Notes: generated by a model from the letters alone, not told the origin. A stretch of 64,000 nt of DNA from Kitasatospora sp. GP82 (GCF_029892105.1 NZ_JARZAJ010000012.1:124001-188000); one strand, 5' to 3'. Positions 41,205 to 50,038 are shown, numbered from the stretch's first letter. Numbers and translations are program-made.

Positions 41205-43154
41205 TCAGTGCAGTGTGCCCGCGTAGCGGCGGGTGAAGCGGGTGCCGGTGGCGGCCGTCACGGTGACGTCGTAACGTCCCTTGTCCAGCGGCCAGTGGAG
41301 GGTGGCGCTGCCGCCGGGGCGGACCCAGACGGTCTGTGCCTTGCCCGCGAAGTCGTTCGGGGTGGCGGTGAAGGGGACCTCCGCGCCGCCCTCGTTGACG
41401 AGTCGCAGCGCGAGGCCGGAGCCGGTCAGCGTGGCCTTGACCGAGGGAACGGCGATGTCGCCCTGGGCGGCGTGGACGACGCTGCCCGCGAAGCGGCGGA
41501 CGAAGCCGTCGGGGCCGTGGACGGTGAAGTCGTACCGGCCGTCGGTGGCGGAGGCGTCCCAGGTGTAGACCCCGCTCGCGCCGGGGGCGACGGTGTACGG
41601 GGTGCCGGTAAAGGCGTACGCGATGTTCGGGTAGACGGTGTAAGGGAACGACACCGTACCGGAGTTGGCGAGCGTACAGGTCACGGTGCCGGTACTGCGG
41701 TCCACCACGGCGTCGGCGGACGGGCGGTACGGCAGCCTGCGGTGCGGACGGTTGCCCGGCTCCTGGGCCGGCATGGCCTGGGTGCCGGTCGCGGGCAGGA
41801 CGACGGCCGGGAGGGAGGCGCCCGCGTCCGCCTTGGCCATCAGCGCGACGGTGTCCGGCAGCGCCGGTACGGAGTAGTCGGGCGCGCCGAAGTCGAAGCA
41901 GCTGGTCAGGTCGCCGCAGACGGCCCGGCGCCAGGCGGAGATATTGGGCTCCTGGACACCGGTCACCACCTCGAGGAAGCGCAGCACCGACGTGTGGTCG
42001 AACACCTGCGAGTTGACGTAACCACCGCGCGACCACGGCGAGACGACCCACAGCGGAACCCGGTTGCCGAGGCCGATCGCCCGGCCCTGGGTGTACTCCT
42101 CGGGGGTGCCGGGCTCGGGGGTCGGCGGCACGACATGGTCGAAGTAGCCGTCGTTCTCGTCGTACATCACCAGGAAGACGGTGTGCTTCCACACCTCCGG
42201 GTTGGACATCAGCGACTGGAGCGCAGTGTTGACCCAGTGCGCGCCGTAGTCCGGGCTGGCGCTGGGGTGTTCGGAGAACAGGTACGGCGCGACCAGCCAG
42301 GAGACGGTCGGCAGCGAGCCGTCCTTGCAGTGCCGGTCGAAGGCGGTGAGATCCCACTTCGTCATCGCGTTGACGTAACGCGGGTCGGTGGCGGGGAAGT
42401 TGTGGAACTGCTTGAAGTACGAGAGGGCGTTGTCGTCGTAGTCGCCGGTGCGGTCGTCGCTGCTCGGGTTGTGGTAGACGCGCCAGCTCACCCCGGCGGA
42501 CTGCAGGCGCTCGGCGTAGGTCGTCCAGTCCGCGACGGGATTGTTCGTGACCGGTGTGTTGTCTATCCAGGGCCCGGTGGTGCCGTCGCGCCCGGGGCCT
42601 GCGGTACCCGTCCACAGGTACAGCCGGTTGGGGTCGGTCGGCCCGGCCAGTGAGCAGAAGTACGCGTCGCAGAGGGTGAACGCATCGGCCAGGGCGTACT
42701 GGTAGGGGATGTCGGCGCGGGTGAAGTAGCCCATGGTGCGCTCGCCCTTGGCGGCGACCCACTTGTTCATCGCGCCGTTGTTGATCGCCTGGTGGCCGGT
42801 CGCCCAGTCGTGGGCCAGGCCGCCGGCGTTCTGCGCGTTGTACCTGGTGGTGTCCATCCGGTACGGCAGCATCACGCCGCCGTCGCTGCGCCCGGCGTCC
42901 GGCTGGCGGAACACGTTGCCGCCGTCCGGGAACCGGAGCGCCTGCTTGTCGCCGAAACCCCGGACACCGTTCAGAGTGCCGAAGTAGTGGTCGAAGCTGC
43001 GGTTCTCCTGCATCAGGACGACCACGTGCCTGACGTCCTTGACGCTGCCGGAGCGGGCCGGCGCGGCGGAGGCCGTGGACGGGAGGCCGACCACGGCGGC
43101 CGCGCCCGCAGCTGCGGAGGCGCCGACGAAGGTGCGGCGGCTGAACTGGGTCAT
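41205..43154 (-). CDS. secreted phospholipase C (phosphoesterase family)
   Basis: 649 residues; cleaves the head group of phosphatidylcholine-type lipids outside the cell. A Tat signal SRRTFVGASAAAG is at the N-terminus with an alanine-rich cleavage region. The catalytic domain (about 35-440) has the family motifs VLMQENRSFDHYFGTLNG and YDENDGYFDHVVPP plus SPWSRGGYVNSQVFDHTS. Two C-terminal DUF756-type beta domains follow (about 465-555 and 565-649). ATG 43154 is 11 bases from the preceding gene's stop, so both share one promoter that carries a GTTG-N6-CAAC site. Head-group preference is not evident. Confidence 0.88.
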   Translation of the reverse strand: MTQFSRRTFVGASAAAGAAAVVGLPSTASAAPARSGSVKDVRHVVVLMQENRSFDHYFGTLNGVRGFGDKQALRFPDGGNVFRQPDAGRSDGGVMLPYRMDTTRYNAQNAGGLAHDWATGHQAINNGAMNKWVAAKGERTMGYFTRADIPYQYALADAFTLCDAYFCSLAGPTDPNRLYLWTGTAGPGRDGTTGPWIDNTPVTNNPVADWTTYAERLQSAGVSWRVYHNPSSDDRTGDYDDNALSYFKQFHNFPATDPRYVNAMTKWDLTAFDRHCKDGSLPTVSWLVAPYLFSEHPSASPDYGAHWVNTALQSLMSNPEVWKHTVFLVMYDENDGYFDHVVPPTPEPGTPEEYTQGRAIGLGNRVPLWVVSPWSRGGYVNSQVFDHTSVLRFLEVVTGVQEPNISAWRRAVCGDLTSCFDFGAPDYSVPALPDTVALMAKADAGASLPAVVLPATGTQAMPAQEPGNRPHRRLPYRPSADAVVDRSTGTVTCTLANSGTVSFPYTVYPNIAYAFTGTPYTVAPGASGVYTWDASATDGRYDFTVHGPDGFVRRFAGSVVHAAQGDIAVPSVKATLTGSGLALRLVNEGGAEVPFTATPNDFAGKAQTVWVRPGGSATLHWPLDKGRYDVTVTAATGTRFTRRYAGTLH

Positions 43155-43165
43155 GGTCCGGCCTC

Positions 43166-44590
43166 TCAGAGGGTGAAGGTGGCGACGGCGGCGGCGGTGT
43201 CGGACGGCCACTCGTTGGCGGCGGTGGCCGGGTCCGGCTGCGGCCAGCCGACGGTCAGGGTGTGCGCCTCGACGAGGGTGAGCCGCCCCGCGTACTGGAT
43301 CTGGTCGATCCGGTCCTGCGGCTCGGGCTTGCTGCCGCGCACCCGGCGGGTCGGCGACCAGGTGGTGCCGGGCGAGGCCACCGGGTCGGGATGGGCCTTG
43401 CGGTAGGCGTCGGTCAGCCCGGCGCCCTGAAGAGCGACGGTGACCGGCCAGTCGAGCCGGCCGGCGCCGAAGTGGGCGGCGGCGTTGGCGGCCGTCCAGT
43501 CGAGGTGGGAGGGCGAGGAGAGCCCGGCGGCCAGGATCACCGGAGTGCCCGCTGCGAGGTCCGCCTTGACGGCGGCGGCCAGTGCCTGCGCCTGCCGGCC
43601 CCGGGTGGAGGCCGCCTCGGCCGCCTCGACCTGGGCTGCGCTCCGGCCGTCCTGGACGGCGTACGGGCCGTAGTCACTCTCGTCCAGGTGCGCCGCCCAG
43701 AGCCGGACGCCGCGCCTGCCGGGCAGTTGGACGGTGACGGCGGCGGCGGGCAGCGAGGCGGTGGTGCCGGTGACGGCGGTCAGCGGGTAGCGGCTGAGGA
43801 TGCCGACGCTGCCCGCGCTCTGGTACGCGTACCAGCCCAGCGCGGTGGCCAGCGCCTGCGCGGCGGTGCCCGCCGTCTCCTGGAGGGCGAGCACGTCCAG
43901 ACCCTGGGTGAGGATCGTGCGCAGCTGCTTCTCCACACCGTCGGTGCTGTGCGTACCGGCGTCCCAGAGGTTCCAGCTGGCGATCTTGAGCCGCAGCGGC
44001 TCGGCGGCGGCCTTGACCTGGACCTGGACGGTGACGGTGTCCACGGCGCCGGAGGCGTCCTTGACCTCCACGGTGACGGTGCCGGGGTGCGCGGGCGCGG
44101 TCCTCGGCGCGGTGCCGGTGACGGTACCGTCCGAGCCGACGCTCAGCCAGGAGTCCCCGCCCGTACGGCGGTATTCGACCGCCCCCGTGCCGTGCATCCA
44201 CAGCCCGGCCAGCCTGACGTTCACCGCCGCGCCCGGTGCCACCCGAGTGGCCGTCAGGGCGTCCACGGCAAGGTGTGCGCGGACCGGTGCGGGCTTCGGT
44301 TCGAAGCTGAACGGTGCGGTCTGTGCCAGGATCCCGTATCCGTCCTTGGCCAGCAGGTACGCGGTGTACGGGCCACCGGTGAGAGCCGAGGTGTCCAGCT
44401 GTACATCGCCTGCGCCGTCGGCGGTGTACTTCCACAGCAGCGAGGAGCCGGTGCCGGGCCGCCGGGTGCCGTCGTAGATCCCGACCCAGTTCTTGGGGTC
44501 GGGGGCGTCGGTGGTCCAGCGGAAGGTGAGCTTGTCGCCTTCGGTCGGGCTCGTCGGCGTGCCGAGGACGAGTGTGGATCCTGTCGCCAC
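43166..44590 (-). CDS. endonuclease/exonuclease/phosphatase-fold phosphodiesterase with N-terminal beta domains
   Basis: 474 residues. An N-terminal beta domain (about 1-95, with DPKNWVGIYDGTRRPGTGSS) resembles the Ig-like module of bacterial phospholipases and sphingomyelinases, and a second Ig-like domain (about 100-190) follows. The EEP domain starts at LKIASWNLWDAG (Asn), with VLALQETAG (catalytic Glu) and a late RIDQIQY. The usual SDH triad is partly changed (RIDQ instead of SDH), so activity is uncertain. The start GTG at 44590 leaves no signal peptide, unlike the secreted partner. First gene of the operon with phospholipase C, 44 bases from the operator. Confidence 0.78.
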   Translation of the reverse strand: MATGSTLVLGTPTSPTEGDKLTFRWTTDAPDPKNWVGIYDGTRRPGTGSSLLWKYTADGAGDVQLDTSALTGGPYTAYLLAKDGYGILAQTAPFSFEPKPAPVRAHLAVDALTATRVAPGAAVNVRLAGLWMHGTGAVEYRRTGGDSWLSVGSDGTVTGTAPRTAPAHPGTVTVEVKDASGAVDTVTVQVQVKAAAEPLRLKIASWNLWDAGTHSTDGVEKQLRTILTQGLDVLALQETAGTAAQALATALGWYAYQSAGSVGILSRYPLTAVTGTTASLPAAAVTVQLPGRRGVRLWAAHLDESDYGPYAVQDGRSAAQVEAAEAASTRGRQAQALAAAVKADLAAGTPVILAAGLSSPSHLDWTAANAAAHFGAGRLDWPVTVALQGAGLTDAYRKAHPDPVASPGTTWSPTRRVRGSKPEPQDRIDQIQYAGRLTLVEAHTLTVGWPQPDPATAANEWPSDTAAAVATFTL

Positions 44591-44633
44591 GGAGGTCCTG
44601 TCCGCCGCACCGATACCGGTGCAGCTGGGTCGA

Positions 44634-44647
44634 GTTGGCTGTACAAC
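44634..44647. promoter_or_regulatory. GTTG-N6-CAAC operator, copy 3
   Basis: GTTGGCTGTACAAC, identical in all 14 bases to copy 1 at 10431, 44 bases before the GTG of the phosphodiesterase-phospholipase operon. A weak PHO-box-like GTTCACG lies at 44681-44687 in the same promoter direction. Confidence 0.6.
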
Positions 44648-44863
44648 TGACCCAATTCACTCCGATCGTGGCGGACTTCGCGTGAACAGGGCATGGCGGC
44701 TCGTCGGGAGAATGCCGAACTCGACCGAACCCCGTTCCCGGCGGCCCGGGGAGGCGGCTCGGACTGCACGCCCGTACGAGAGTGCGAGGGCGGCTTCTCC
44801 GGGTAGGGCACGGTTCGCTAGCCTCTTGACGCGGAGTCAGCCAAACAGTATGGGGGAGTTGGG

Positions 44864-45220
44864 ATGAGTTTTCTCGGGGAAGCCTGGAATGATGCCAAGG
44901 GCCTGGTCGGCGACGCCGTCAAGGTCGGCGAGGACATCGTCATGGCACCGGCGGAGATCGCCCACTGGGCGCTGACCCAGATGTTCGGCGGCGGCGAGGC
45001 CGACCTGCACAAGATAGCGAACGAGCTGTCCGAGCTGAGCAAGCAGATGGACGGGCTGTCCAAGGAGATCGGCACCGCGCTGGGGCAGCTGACCTGGCAC
45101 GGTCCGGCGTCCGACGCCTTCGTCGGCTACGCGCAGGCGCGGGTGGGCGAGATGAACGCCGTCACCGACGACCTGTCCTCGCTGAGCCGGTCGGTCGACC
45201 AACTGGCCAACGCCTACTGA
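44864..45220 (+). CDS. WXG100-like small secreted-type protein
   Basis: 118 residues, helical hairpin with the turn WHG at 78-80 (TWHGPASDAF), the WXG signature of ESX/type VII secretion substrates. It is a little longer than the usual 100 residues because of an N-terminal extension (MSFLGEAWNDAKGLVGDAV). ATG 44864 has GGGGGAG upstream. It is followed by a second WXG-like protein with a lytic domain, 54 bases downstream, and the two would form a secreted pair. No ESX core genes are in the window. Confidence 0.8.
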   Translation: MSFLGEAWNDAKGLVGDAVKVGEDIVMAPAEIAHWALTQMFGGGEADLHKIANELSELSKQMDGLSKEIGTALGQLTWHGPASDAFVGYAQARVGEMNAVTDDLSSLSRSVDQLANAY

Positions 45221-45274
45221 GTCGGAAGACTCGCTCCAGCACCGCAAGAGGAACTACGGGGGTATCAGCCTCAT

Positions 45275-46288
45275 ATGGCAAATGACCAGTTCGGCTATCA
45301 GATGCAGGAACTCGCCAAGATCGAGCAGGATTGGCGCTCGGTCGGCGAGCGGATGGAGCAGCTGAACCGGCAGCTCGGACAGATCACGCAGACGCTGGCC
45401 AAGGCGACGGCGATCGACCTCGCATCGAGCCAGTTCGCCGGAATCCCGGGCTTCGGGATCGCCTTCCAGGTACTCGACGACGTCAAGCAGATAGAGGACG
45501 CGACCAAGCGTCTGAAGGCCGACAAGGAGAAGCTGGCCAAGCAGATCGCCGACGGTGCCGAGCGGATGAGGGCGGTCAAGGCCGAGTACGAGGCGGCCGA
45601 GAAGAAGATCGAGGACGAGCTCAGGAAGCACGAGCACCAGAACCAGCCGCCCACCAGCCCGAAGCCGCAGCCACAGCCGCCCACCAGCGGATCCGGTGGT
45701 CATGGCGGTGGCTCGGGCGGCCACGGCGGTGGCTCGGGTGAGCCGGGCGGCCACGAGGGCGGTGGCAGTGGCGGTGACGGTGGCGGCGGCAGCCACGGCG
45801 CGCCGGACGGCCACGTCAGTACCGCCAGCGAGATCAAGGTCTCCGAGGTCACCTACGGCGGCGCCGGATCGTGGAAGAGCGGCCAGGCAGCCACCGAGGA
45901 CTACATCAACCAGGCGCTGGACAAGATGGGCATCACCGACCCGCAGGCCCGGGCCAACTGGATGCGCGGCATGCTGACCATCGCCGAGCGCGAGTCCAGC
46001 TACAACGCGCCGCATTCCCAGATCTGCACGTGGGACAGCAACGCCCGCGGAGAGCGGGTGGCGGACGGCGCGCCCGCCGAGTGCTCGCGCGGTGGCTGGC
46101 AGTGCATACCGAGCACCTTCGCCGCGTACCACCAGCCCGGGACGGCGACCGACATCTACGACCCGGTCGCCAACTGCGCCGCGTCCATGAACTACATCAT
46201 GGACACCTACCACGTCTCGCGCGACGGCTCGAACCTCACCCACAACGTCCAGCAGGCGGACGCCAGCCGTCCGCCGAAGGGCTACTGA
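45275..46288 (+). CDS. WXG-like protein with C-terminal lytic transglycosylase domain
   Basis: 337 residues. N-terminal helical hairpin (about 1-120) with a coiled-coil VLDDVKQIEDATKRLKADKE comes first, without a clean WXG turn. A flexible His/Gly/Ser/Pro linker (122-180) rich in GGHGGGSGG repeats follows. The SLT-type transglycosylase domain (about 185-330) has the catalytic glutamate E240 in TIAERESSYN and the later GGWQCIPSTFAAYH and YDPVANCAASMNYI motifs. It would cleave peptidoglycan glycan chains after export through an ESX-type system with its partner. A 13-bp hairpin follows. Confidence 0.82.
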   Translation: MANDQFGYQMQELAKIEQDWRSVGERMEQLNRQLGQITQTLAKATAIDLASSQFAGIPGFGIAFQVLDDVKQIEDATKRLKADKEKLAKQIADGAERMRAVKAEYEAAEKKIEDELRKHEHQNQPPTSPKPQPQPPTSGSGGHGGGSGGHGGGSGEPGGHEGGGSGGDGGGGSHGAPDGHVSTASEIKVSEVTYGGAGSWKSGQAATEDYINQALDKMGITDPQARANWMRGMLTIAERESSYNAPHSQICTWDSNARGERVADGAPAECSRGGWQCIPSTFAAYHQPGTATDIYDPVANCAASMNYIMDTYHVSRDGSNLTHNVQQADASRPPKGY

Positions 46289-46297
46289 CACTCACTC

Positions 46298-46342
46298 GCG
46301 CGGCAACGCCAACGGCCGGTTCCGGGACGGGCGTTGCCGCGC
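46298..46342 (+). terminator. hairpin terminator after the transglycosylase gene
   Basis: GCGCGGCAACGCC (46298-46310) pairs with GGCGTTGCCGCGC (46330-46342), starting ten bases after the stop. Confidence 0.8.
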
Positions 46343-46388
46343 CCTTTCGAGTCCCCCCACACCACACACCTGAGGAAGAGTCATCCCC

Positions 46389-47189
46389 GTGTCCCGCTCC
46401 ACCACCCTCACCAAGACGGCCGCCGCGCTGCTCGTCGCACTCGGCTCGCTGACCGCGTGCGGTCCCACCGACGACCCGGCCCCGGCTGCCGGCTCGGTCG
46501 CCGCGGCCCCGGTTCCGGACAAGAGCGCAGCCGACTCCCCCACGGCCGCACCGTCCGGCACCGCGCCGTCGGCGACCGCGGGTTCCGGTGCCGCCCCGGC
46601 CACCGGTGTGCCGGCTTCGGCGTGGGCGGCTGCGAGCGGTATCCCGATGGCCGCGCAGTACCACTGGGGCTCCCCGGCCGATGTGGCGCAGGCCGTGCAG
46701 AACCCGAAGTTCGAGTTCGAGCAGCTCTGTATGTCGAGCCGTGACCCGTCGAACGACCTCTCCGACTGGAAGGGGCCCGCCGCGCAGGCGCACCTCGCAG
46801 CCGGTCAGAACTTCGCGGACTGGCAGGTCCAGCAGACGGTCGTTCACTTCCCCGGGACCAGCAGCGGCGGAGCGCAGCTGGCCCATGCGCTCTACCGGGG
46901 CCTGACGGACGAGCTGAAAGCCTGCGGCAGAAGCGCGAAGGGCGCGACGGTGAAGGTGACCAGCACCGGTGGCGACGCCGGGAACAGCAACCTGGCCGCG
47001 ACCGTCACCGTCCCGGAGTCGGGCGGCGGCGCATACACCCTGCACCAGTACCTGTCCCTGACCGGCCGGACGGTGACCGAGCTGGCCCTCTGGTCGGACC
47101 ATCCGACGCATCAGTGGTCGGCGCCTGCGGACGCCGCGGTCCTGGGGCCCCTGGAGTCCCCGCTCTGCTCGTCGTTCAAGGACTGCTGA
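46389..47189 (+). CDS. lipoprotein, unknown function
   Basis: 266 residues from GTG 46389. A signal peptide with lipobox LTAC (cysteine about residue 24) comes first, then a long Ala/Pro/Ser/Thr linker. A globular domain (about 85-266) with WGSPADVAQAVQNPKFEFEQ and a VKVTSTGGDAGNSNLA-type beta sheet follows. Two Cys pairs may form disulfides. I do not recognise the domain. It lies downstream of the WXG/transglycosylase pair but has its own terminator before it, so it is probably a separate unit. Confidence 0.75.
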   Translation: MSRSTTLTKTAAALLVALGSLTACGPTDDPAPAAGSVAAAPVPDKSAADSPTAAPSGTAPSATAGSGAAPATGVPASAWAAASGIPMAAQYHWGSPADVAQAVQNPKFEFEQLCMSSRDPSNDLSDWKGPAAQAHLAAGQNFADWQVQQTVVHFPGTSSGGAQLAHALYRGLTDELKACGRSAKGATVKVTSTGGDAGNSNLAATVTVPESGGGAYTLHQYLSLTGRTVTELALWSDHPTHQWSAPADAAVLGPLESPLCSSFKDC

Positions 47190-47217
47190 CGCCGGCCTGG
47201 CAGTTGAGCCGGAGGAC

Positions 47218-47259
47218 GGCCGGCCATGCACTGCGCCCGTGGGCAGTGCATGGCCGGCC
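47218..47259. terminator. long bidirectional hairpin terminator
   Basis: Perfect 17-bp stem (47218-47234 with 47243-47259) and an eight-base loop, between the convergent lipoprotein and I36-inhibitor-like genes. Confidence 0.85.
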
Positions 47260-47279
47260 GACTGCGGAAAGATCCGGGG

Positions 47280-47678
47280 TCAGCCGCAGTCGGGGGTGAG
47301 CGAGGCCACCCGCCTGCCGTCCAGCTCGTGGTCACCGATGCCGCTGACCTCCTGCTCGTCACCGGCGAAGTTCGGCTGGTCGTTGAGGCGCACGATGCAG
47401 CCGAAGTCGTCGGGGAGGGGGTTGCGCGCCGACTGCGGGTGGATGGGGGGCTCGATGTCGTCCAGCTGGCGCAGGTCGAAGCCGTCCTTCGTCACGTGCG
47501 CGTCCTCGGCCAGCAGGACCCTGCCCGTCTGGTGGGGCCCTTCGAAGAGGCAGAAGTAGCCCTTCTTGCACTTCAGTGTGTGAGCGGCGGTGTCCGCGTA
47601 GGTGGCGGAGGCGGCGGTGGCCGAAAGGCCGATGGTTGCCATGACCATGACAGCAAGGCGGAGGGCGCGGTTTCGCAT
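47280..47678 (-). CDS. secreted peptidase-inhibitor-like (I36 / beta-gamma-crystallin) protein
   Basis: 132 residues from ATG 47678. A signal peptide (RLAVMVMATIGLSATAASATYAD) is cut after an AxA site. The mature part contains CKKGYFCLFEGPHQTGRV, the start typical of Streptomyces I36-type metallopeptidase inhibitors with a crystallin-like fold, then an FGCIVRLNDQPNF motif and a final cysteine, so two disulfides are likely. Secreted to the medium. Closest role is inhibitor, but calcium-binding crystallin relatives share this fold. Confidence 0.75.
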   Translation of the reverse strand: MRNRALRLAVMVMATIGLSATAASATYADTAAHTLKCKKGYFCLFEGPHQTGRVLLAEDAHVTKDGFDLRQLDDIEPPIHPQSARNPLPDDFGCIVRLNDQPNFAGDEQEVSGIGDHELDGRRVASLTPDCG

Positions 47679-47850
47679 GAGAACTCCGTTCGTCGGGGAG
47701 GCGCCACCGGTAGTACCCGGATGGCGACCCAACGTTAACCCGCAACTGCTCCCTGTACGGAGCTTTTCGGGATGACACGTGCGGCGCGAGTGGCAGCGGG
47801 GCTGACGGGGGCCAGTGGGTGGCGTCCCGTCAGCCCCGGGGCCGTGAAGG

Positions 47851-48171
47851 TCAGTGGCTGCCGCGCAGGTTGAGGACGACGACGCCGACGATGATCAGGG
47901 CGATGCCCAACCACTGGGCGCGGCCCAGCTGTTCGCCGAAGGCGATGGTGCCGATGGCGGCGACGGCGGCGGTGCCCGCACCGGACCAGACCGCGTAGGC
48001 GATCGAGACCGGGATGTGCTTCAGGGCGCGGCCGAGCAGCAGGAAGGAGAGCAGGTAGCCGAGTCCGACGCCGAGGCTGGGCCAGAGCCGGGTGAAGCCC
48101 TCGGTGAGCTTGAGACAGCTGGTGGCGCAGACCTCGCTGGCGATCGCGAGGGTGAGCAGCAGGTAGGGCAT
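47851..48171 (-). CDS. small multidrug resistance (SMR) family transporter
   Basis: 106 residues, four membrane helices. The essential glutamate is in the first helix (AIASEVCATSCLK), and the second half has the SIAYAVWSGAGTA and LGIALIIVGVVVLNL helices. SMR proteins export quaternary ammonium compounds or guanidinium by proton antiport. The ATG shares one base with the stop of the HAD gene, which itself follows the ABC ATPase gene by 43 bases. The gene is therefore the last in the transport operon. Export of a quaternary amine formed or carried by this pathway is a reasonable inference. Confidence 0.85.
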   Translation of the reverse strand: MPYLLLTLAIASEVCATSCLKLTEGFTRLWPSLGVGLGYLLSFLLLGRALKHIPVSIAYAVWSGAGTAAVAAIGTIAFGEQLGRAQWLGIALIIVGVVVLNLRGSH

Positions 48172-48863
48172 CAGGCCGTGCGCTCACCGGCGGACCCGGC
48201 CGCGAGCCGGCCGAGCAGGGCGAGGTCGGCCTGCTCCAGGCTCTCCAGCAGGGTGATCCGCTCGGCGGCCGCGATCGGCACGGCGGACGGTACGGCCAGC
48301 ACATTGCAGCCGGCGGCGTGGGCGGAGGCGACGCCGGTCGGGGTGTCCTCGACGGCCACGCAGGCGGCCGGGTCGAGGCCGAGCCGGTCGGCGGCGGCGA
48401 GGTAGGGGGCCGGGTCGGGCTTGGTGCGCTCGGTGTCCTCGGCGGCCAGGGTGATGGTGAACCACTGGCTGCCGAGCGAGGAGAGCACCAGGTCGACCAC
48501 CCTGCGCGGGGAGGCGGAGACCAGGGCGGTGGGGACCGCCGCGTCCCGGAGTTCGGCCAGCAGCGCCAGTGCGCCCGGCCGGGGGACGACCTCGCTGGCG
48601 ACCTTGCTGCTGAACGACTCGTTGAGCTGCTCGGCGAGTTCGGCCTCGGTCCGGTCGGTGCCGCTGGTGCGGTGCAGATGGGCGGCGGTGTGCTCGACCG
48701 GGCGGCCGAGCACGTCGGGCAGGTCGTCGTCGGTGAGGGTGATCCTCAGTTCGGCGGCGAGTTCGGCGGCGGCCTGCCACCAGAGGTGCTCGGTGTCGAC
48801 CAGGGTGCCGTCCATGTCGAACAGGACGGCGGCGGGCCCATGGGGGAGCGGGGTTTCAGGCAT
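48171..48863 (-). CDS. HAD-superfamily phosphatase/mutase-like hydrolase
   Basis: 230 residues. Motif I DMDGTLVDTEHLWW holds the nucleophile and acid aspartates, motif II is in ALVSASPRRV, motif III is the lysine in TKPDPAPYLAAA, and motif IV is VAVEDTPTGVASA. The cap is the helical beta-phosphoglucomutase type, so unlike the gene at 11673 it is an ordinary HAD enzyme. It lies 43 bases after the ABC ATPase gene and is coupled to the SMR gene. Substrate unknown; it may dephosphorylate a pathway product. Confidence 0.85.
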   Translation of the reverse strand: MPETPLPHGPAAVLFDMDGTLVDTEHLWWQAAAELAAELRITLTDDDLPDVLGRPVEHTAAHLHRTSGTDRTEAELAEQLNESFSSKVASEVVPRPGALALLAELRDAAVPTALVSASPRRVVDLVLSSLGSQWFTITLAAEDTERTKPDPAPYLAAADRLGLDPAACVAVEDTPTGVASAHAAGCNVLAVPSAVPIAAAERITLLESLEQADLALLGRLAAGSAGERTA

Positions 48864-48906
48864 GGCGGTACCTTTGGTCTTCGTCGTCGGGTGAATTGAC
48901 GGTATG

Positions 48907-49998
48907 TCAGTTCGATGCGGTGCGGTGGTCGACCAGGACGGGCCGCTCCGGCAGGGTGATCTCGGCCGTGCTGCCGACCGGAAGTGCGGCGGCCGCCTCG
49001 GTCGGCAGGTCGGACTTCACCTCGGTGCCGTCGGCGAGCCGGACGGTGAGCCGGGTGACGCTGCCCAGGAAGGACGCGGACACCACGATCGCCCGTCCCT
49101 GCTCGGCCGGGGCGAGGCCGACGTTCTCCGGTCGTACCAGGACGTCCAGTCGGCCGTCGGCGGGCACGGCGCCGTCCACCGCGTGGCGGCGGCCGAGCAC
49201 CTCGACGCCGTCGCCGGCACGCTCGCAGGGGATACGGCTCATGGTGCCGACGAACTCGGCGACGAAGGCGGTGGCCGGGCGTGCGTACAGCTCGGACGGG
49301 GTGGCGCACTGCTCGAGGCGGCCCGCGCGCAGGACGGCGACCCGGTCGGCCATCGACAGCGCCTCCTCCTGGTCGTGGGTGACGAACAGGGTGGTGATGC
49401 CGAGCTCCTGCTGGAGGCGGCGGATCTCCTCGCGCAGGCTGAGCCTGACCTTGGCGTCCAGGGCCGAGAGCGGCTCGTCGAGCAGCAGGACGCGCGGCTT
49501 GAGGGCGAGCGCGCGGGCGAGCGCGATGCGCTGCTGCTGACCGCCGGACATCTGGTGCGGGTAGTGTCCGGCGCGCTGCGGCAGGCCGACGAGCTCCAGC
49601 AACTCCTGGGCGCGGGAGCGGCGTTCGGCCTTGGAGGTGCCGCGCATCCGCATCCCGAAGGCGACGTTGTCCAGCGCCGTCAGGTGCGGGAAGAGGCTGT
49701 AGGACTGGAACACCATGCCCGCGTCGCGCTTGTGCGCGGGAATCCTGGTGATGTCCTCGCCGTCGACCAGAACCTCACCCGAGTCGTGGGTCTCGAAGCC
49801 GGCCAGGATGCGCAGGGCGGTGGTCTTGCCGCAGCCGGACGGCCCGAGCAGGGCGAGCAGCTCACCCGGGTGGACGGTCAGGTCGAGACCGTCCAGCGCG
49901 GTGGTGGCGCCGAACCGGCGGCGCAGGGAACGGAATTCGACGGTCGCGCTGCCGGGCGCGAGCGGCACACCGGCGGCGGGGGCGGTAACCGTGGACAT
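48907..49998 (-). CDS. ABC transporter ATPase, phosphonate-type
   Basis: 363 residues from ATG 49998. Walker A GPSGCGKTT at 52-60, signature MSGGQQQRIALARAL, Walker B LLLDEPLSALD, and the H-loop (FVTHDQ) are intact. A C-terminal regulatory TOBE-like domain (about 260-355, with LVRPENVGLAPAE) follows. It powers import of the ligand bound by the lipoprotein encoded at 51842. The operon order is binding protein, two permeases, ATPase, HAD, SMR. The set resembles 2-aminoethylphosphonate importers of the PhnSTUV type. Confidence 0.88.
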   Translation of the reverse strand: MSTVTAPAAGVPLAPGSATVEFRSLRRRFGATTALDGLDLTVHPGELLALLGPSGCGKTTALRILAGFETHDSGEVLVDGEDITRIPAHKRDAGMVFQSYSLFPHLTALDNVAFGMRMRGTSKAERRSRAQELLELVGLPQRAGHYPHQMSGGQQQRIALARALALKPRVLLLDEPLSALDAKVRLSLREEIRRLQQELGITTLFVTHDQEEALSMADRVAVLRAGRLEQCATPSELYARPATAFVAEFVGTMSRIPCERAGDGVEVLGRRHAVDGAVPADGRLDVLVRPENVGLAPAEQGRAIVVSASFLGSVTRLTVRLADGTEVKSDLPTEAAAALPVGSTAEITLPERPVLVDHRTASN

Positions 49999-50038
49999 TC
50001 GGGAGACTCCTGGAGATACCTTGAAAAGGAGGGGTGGA

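Noticed and set aside
44681..44687. PHO box before the phospholipase operon
   Set aside because: Only one repeat unit is convincing; a PhoP site needs at least two phased units.
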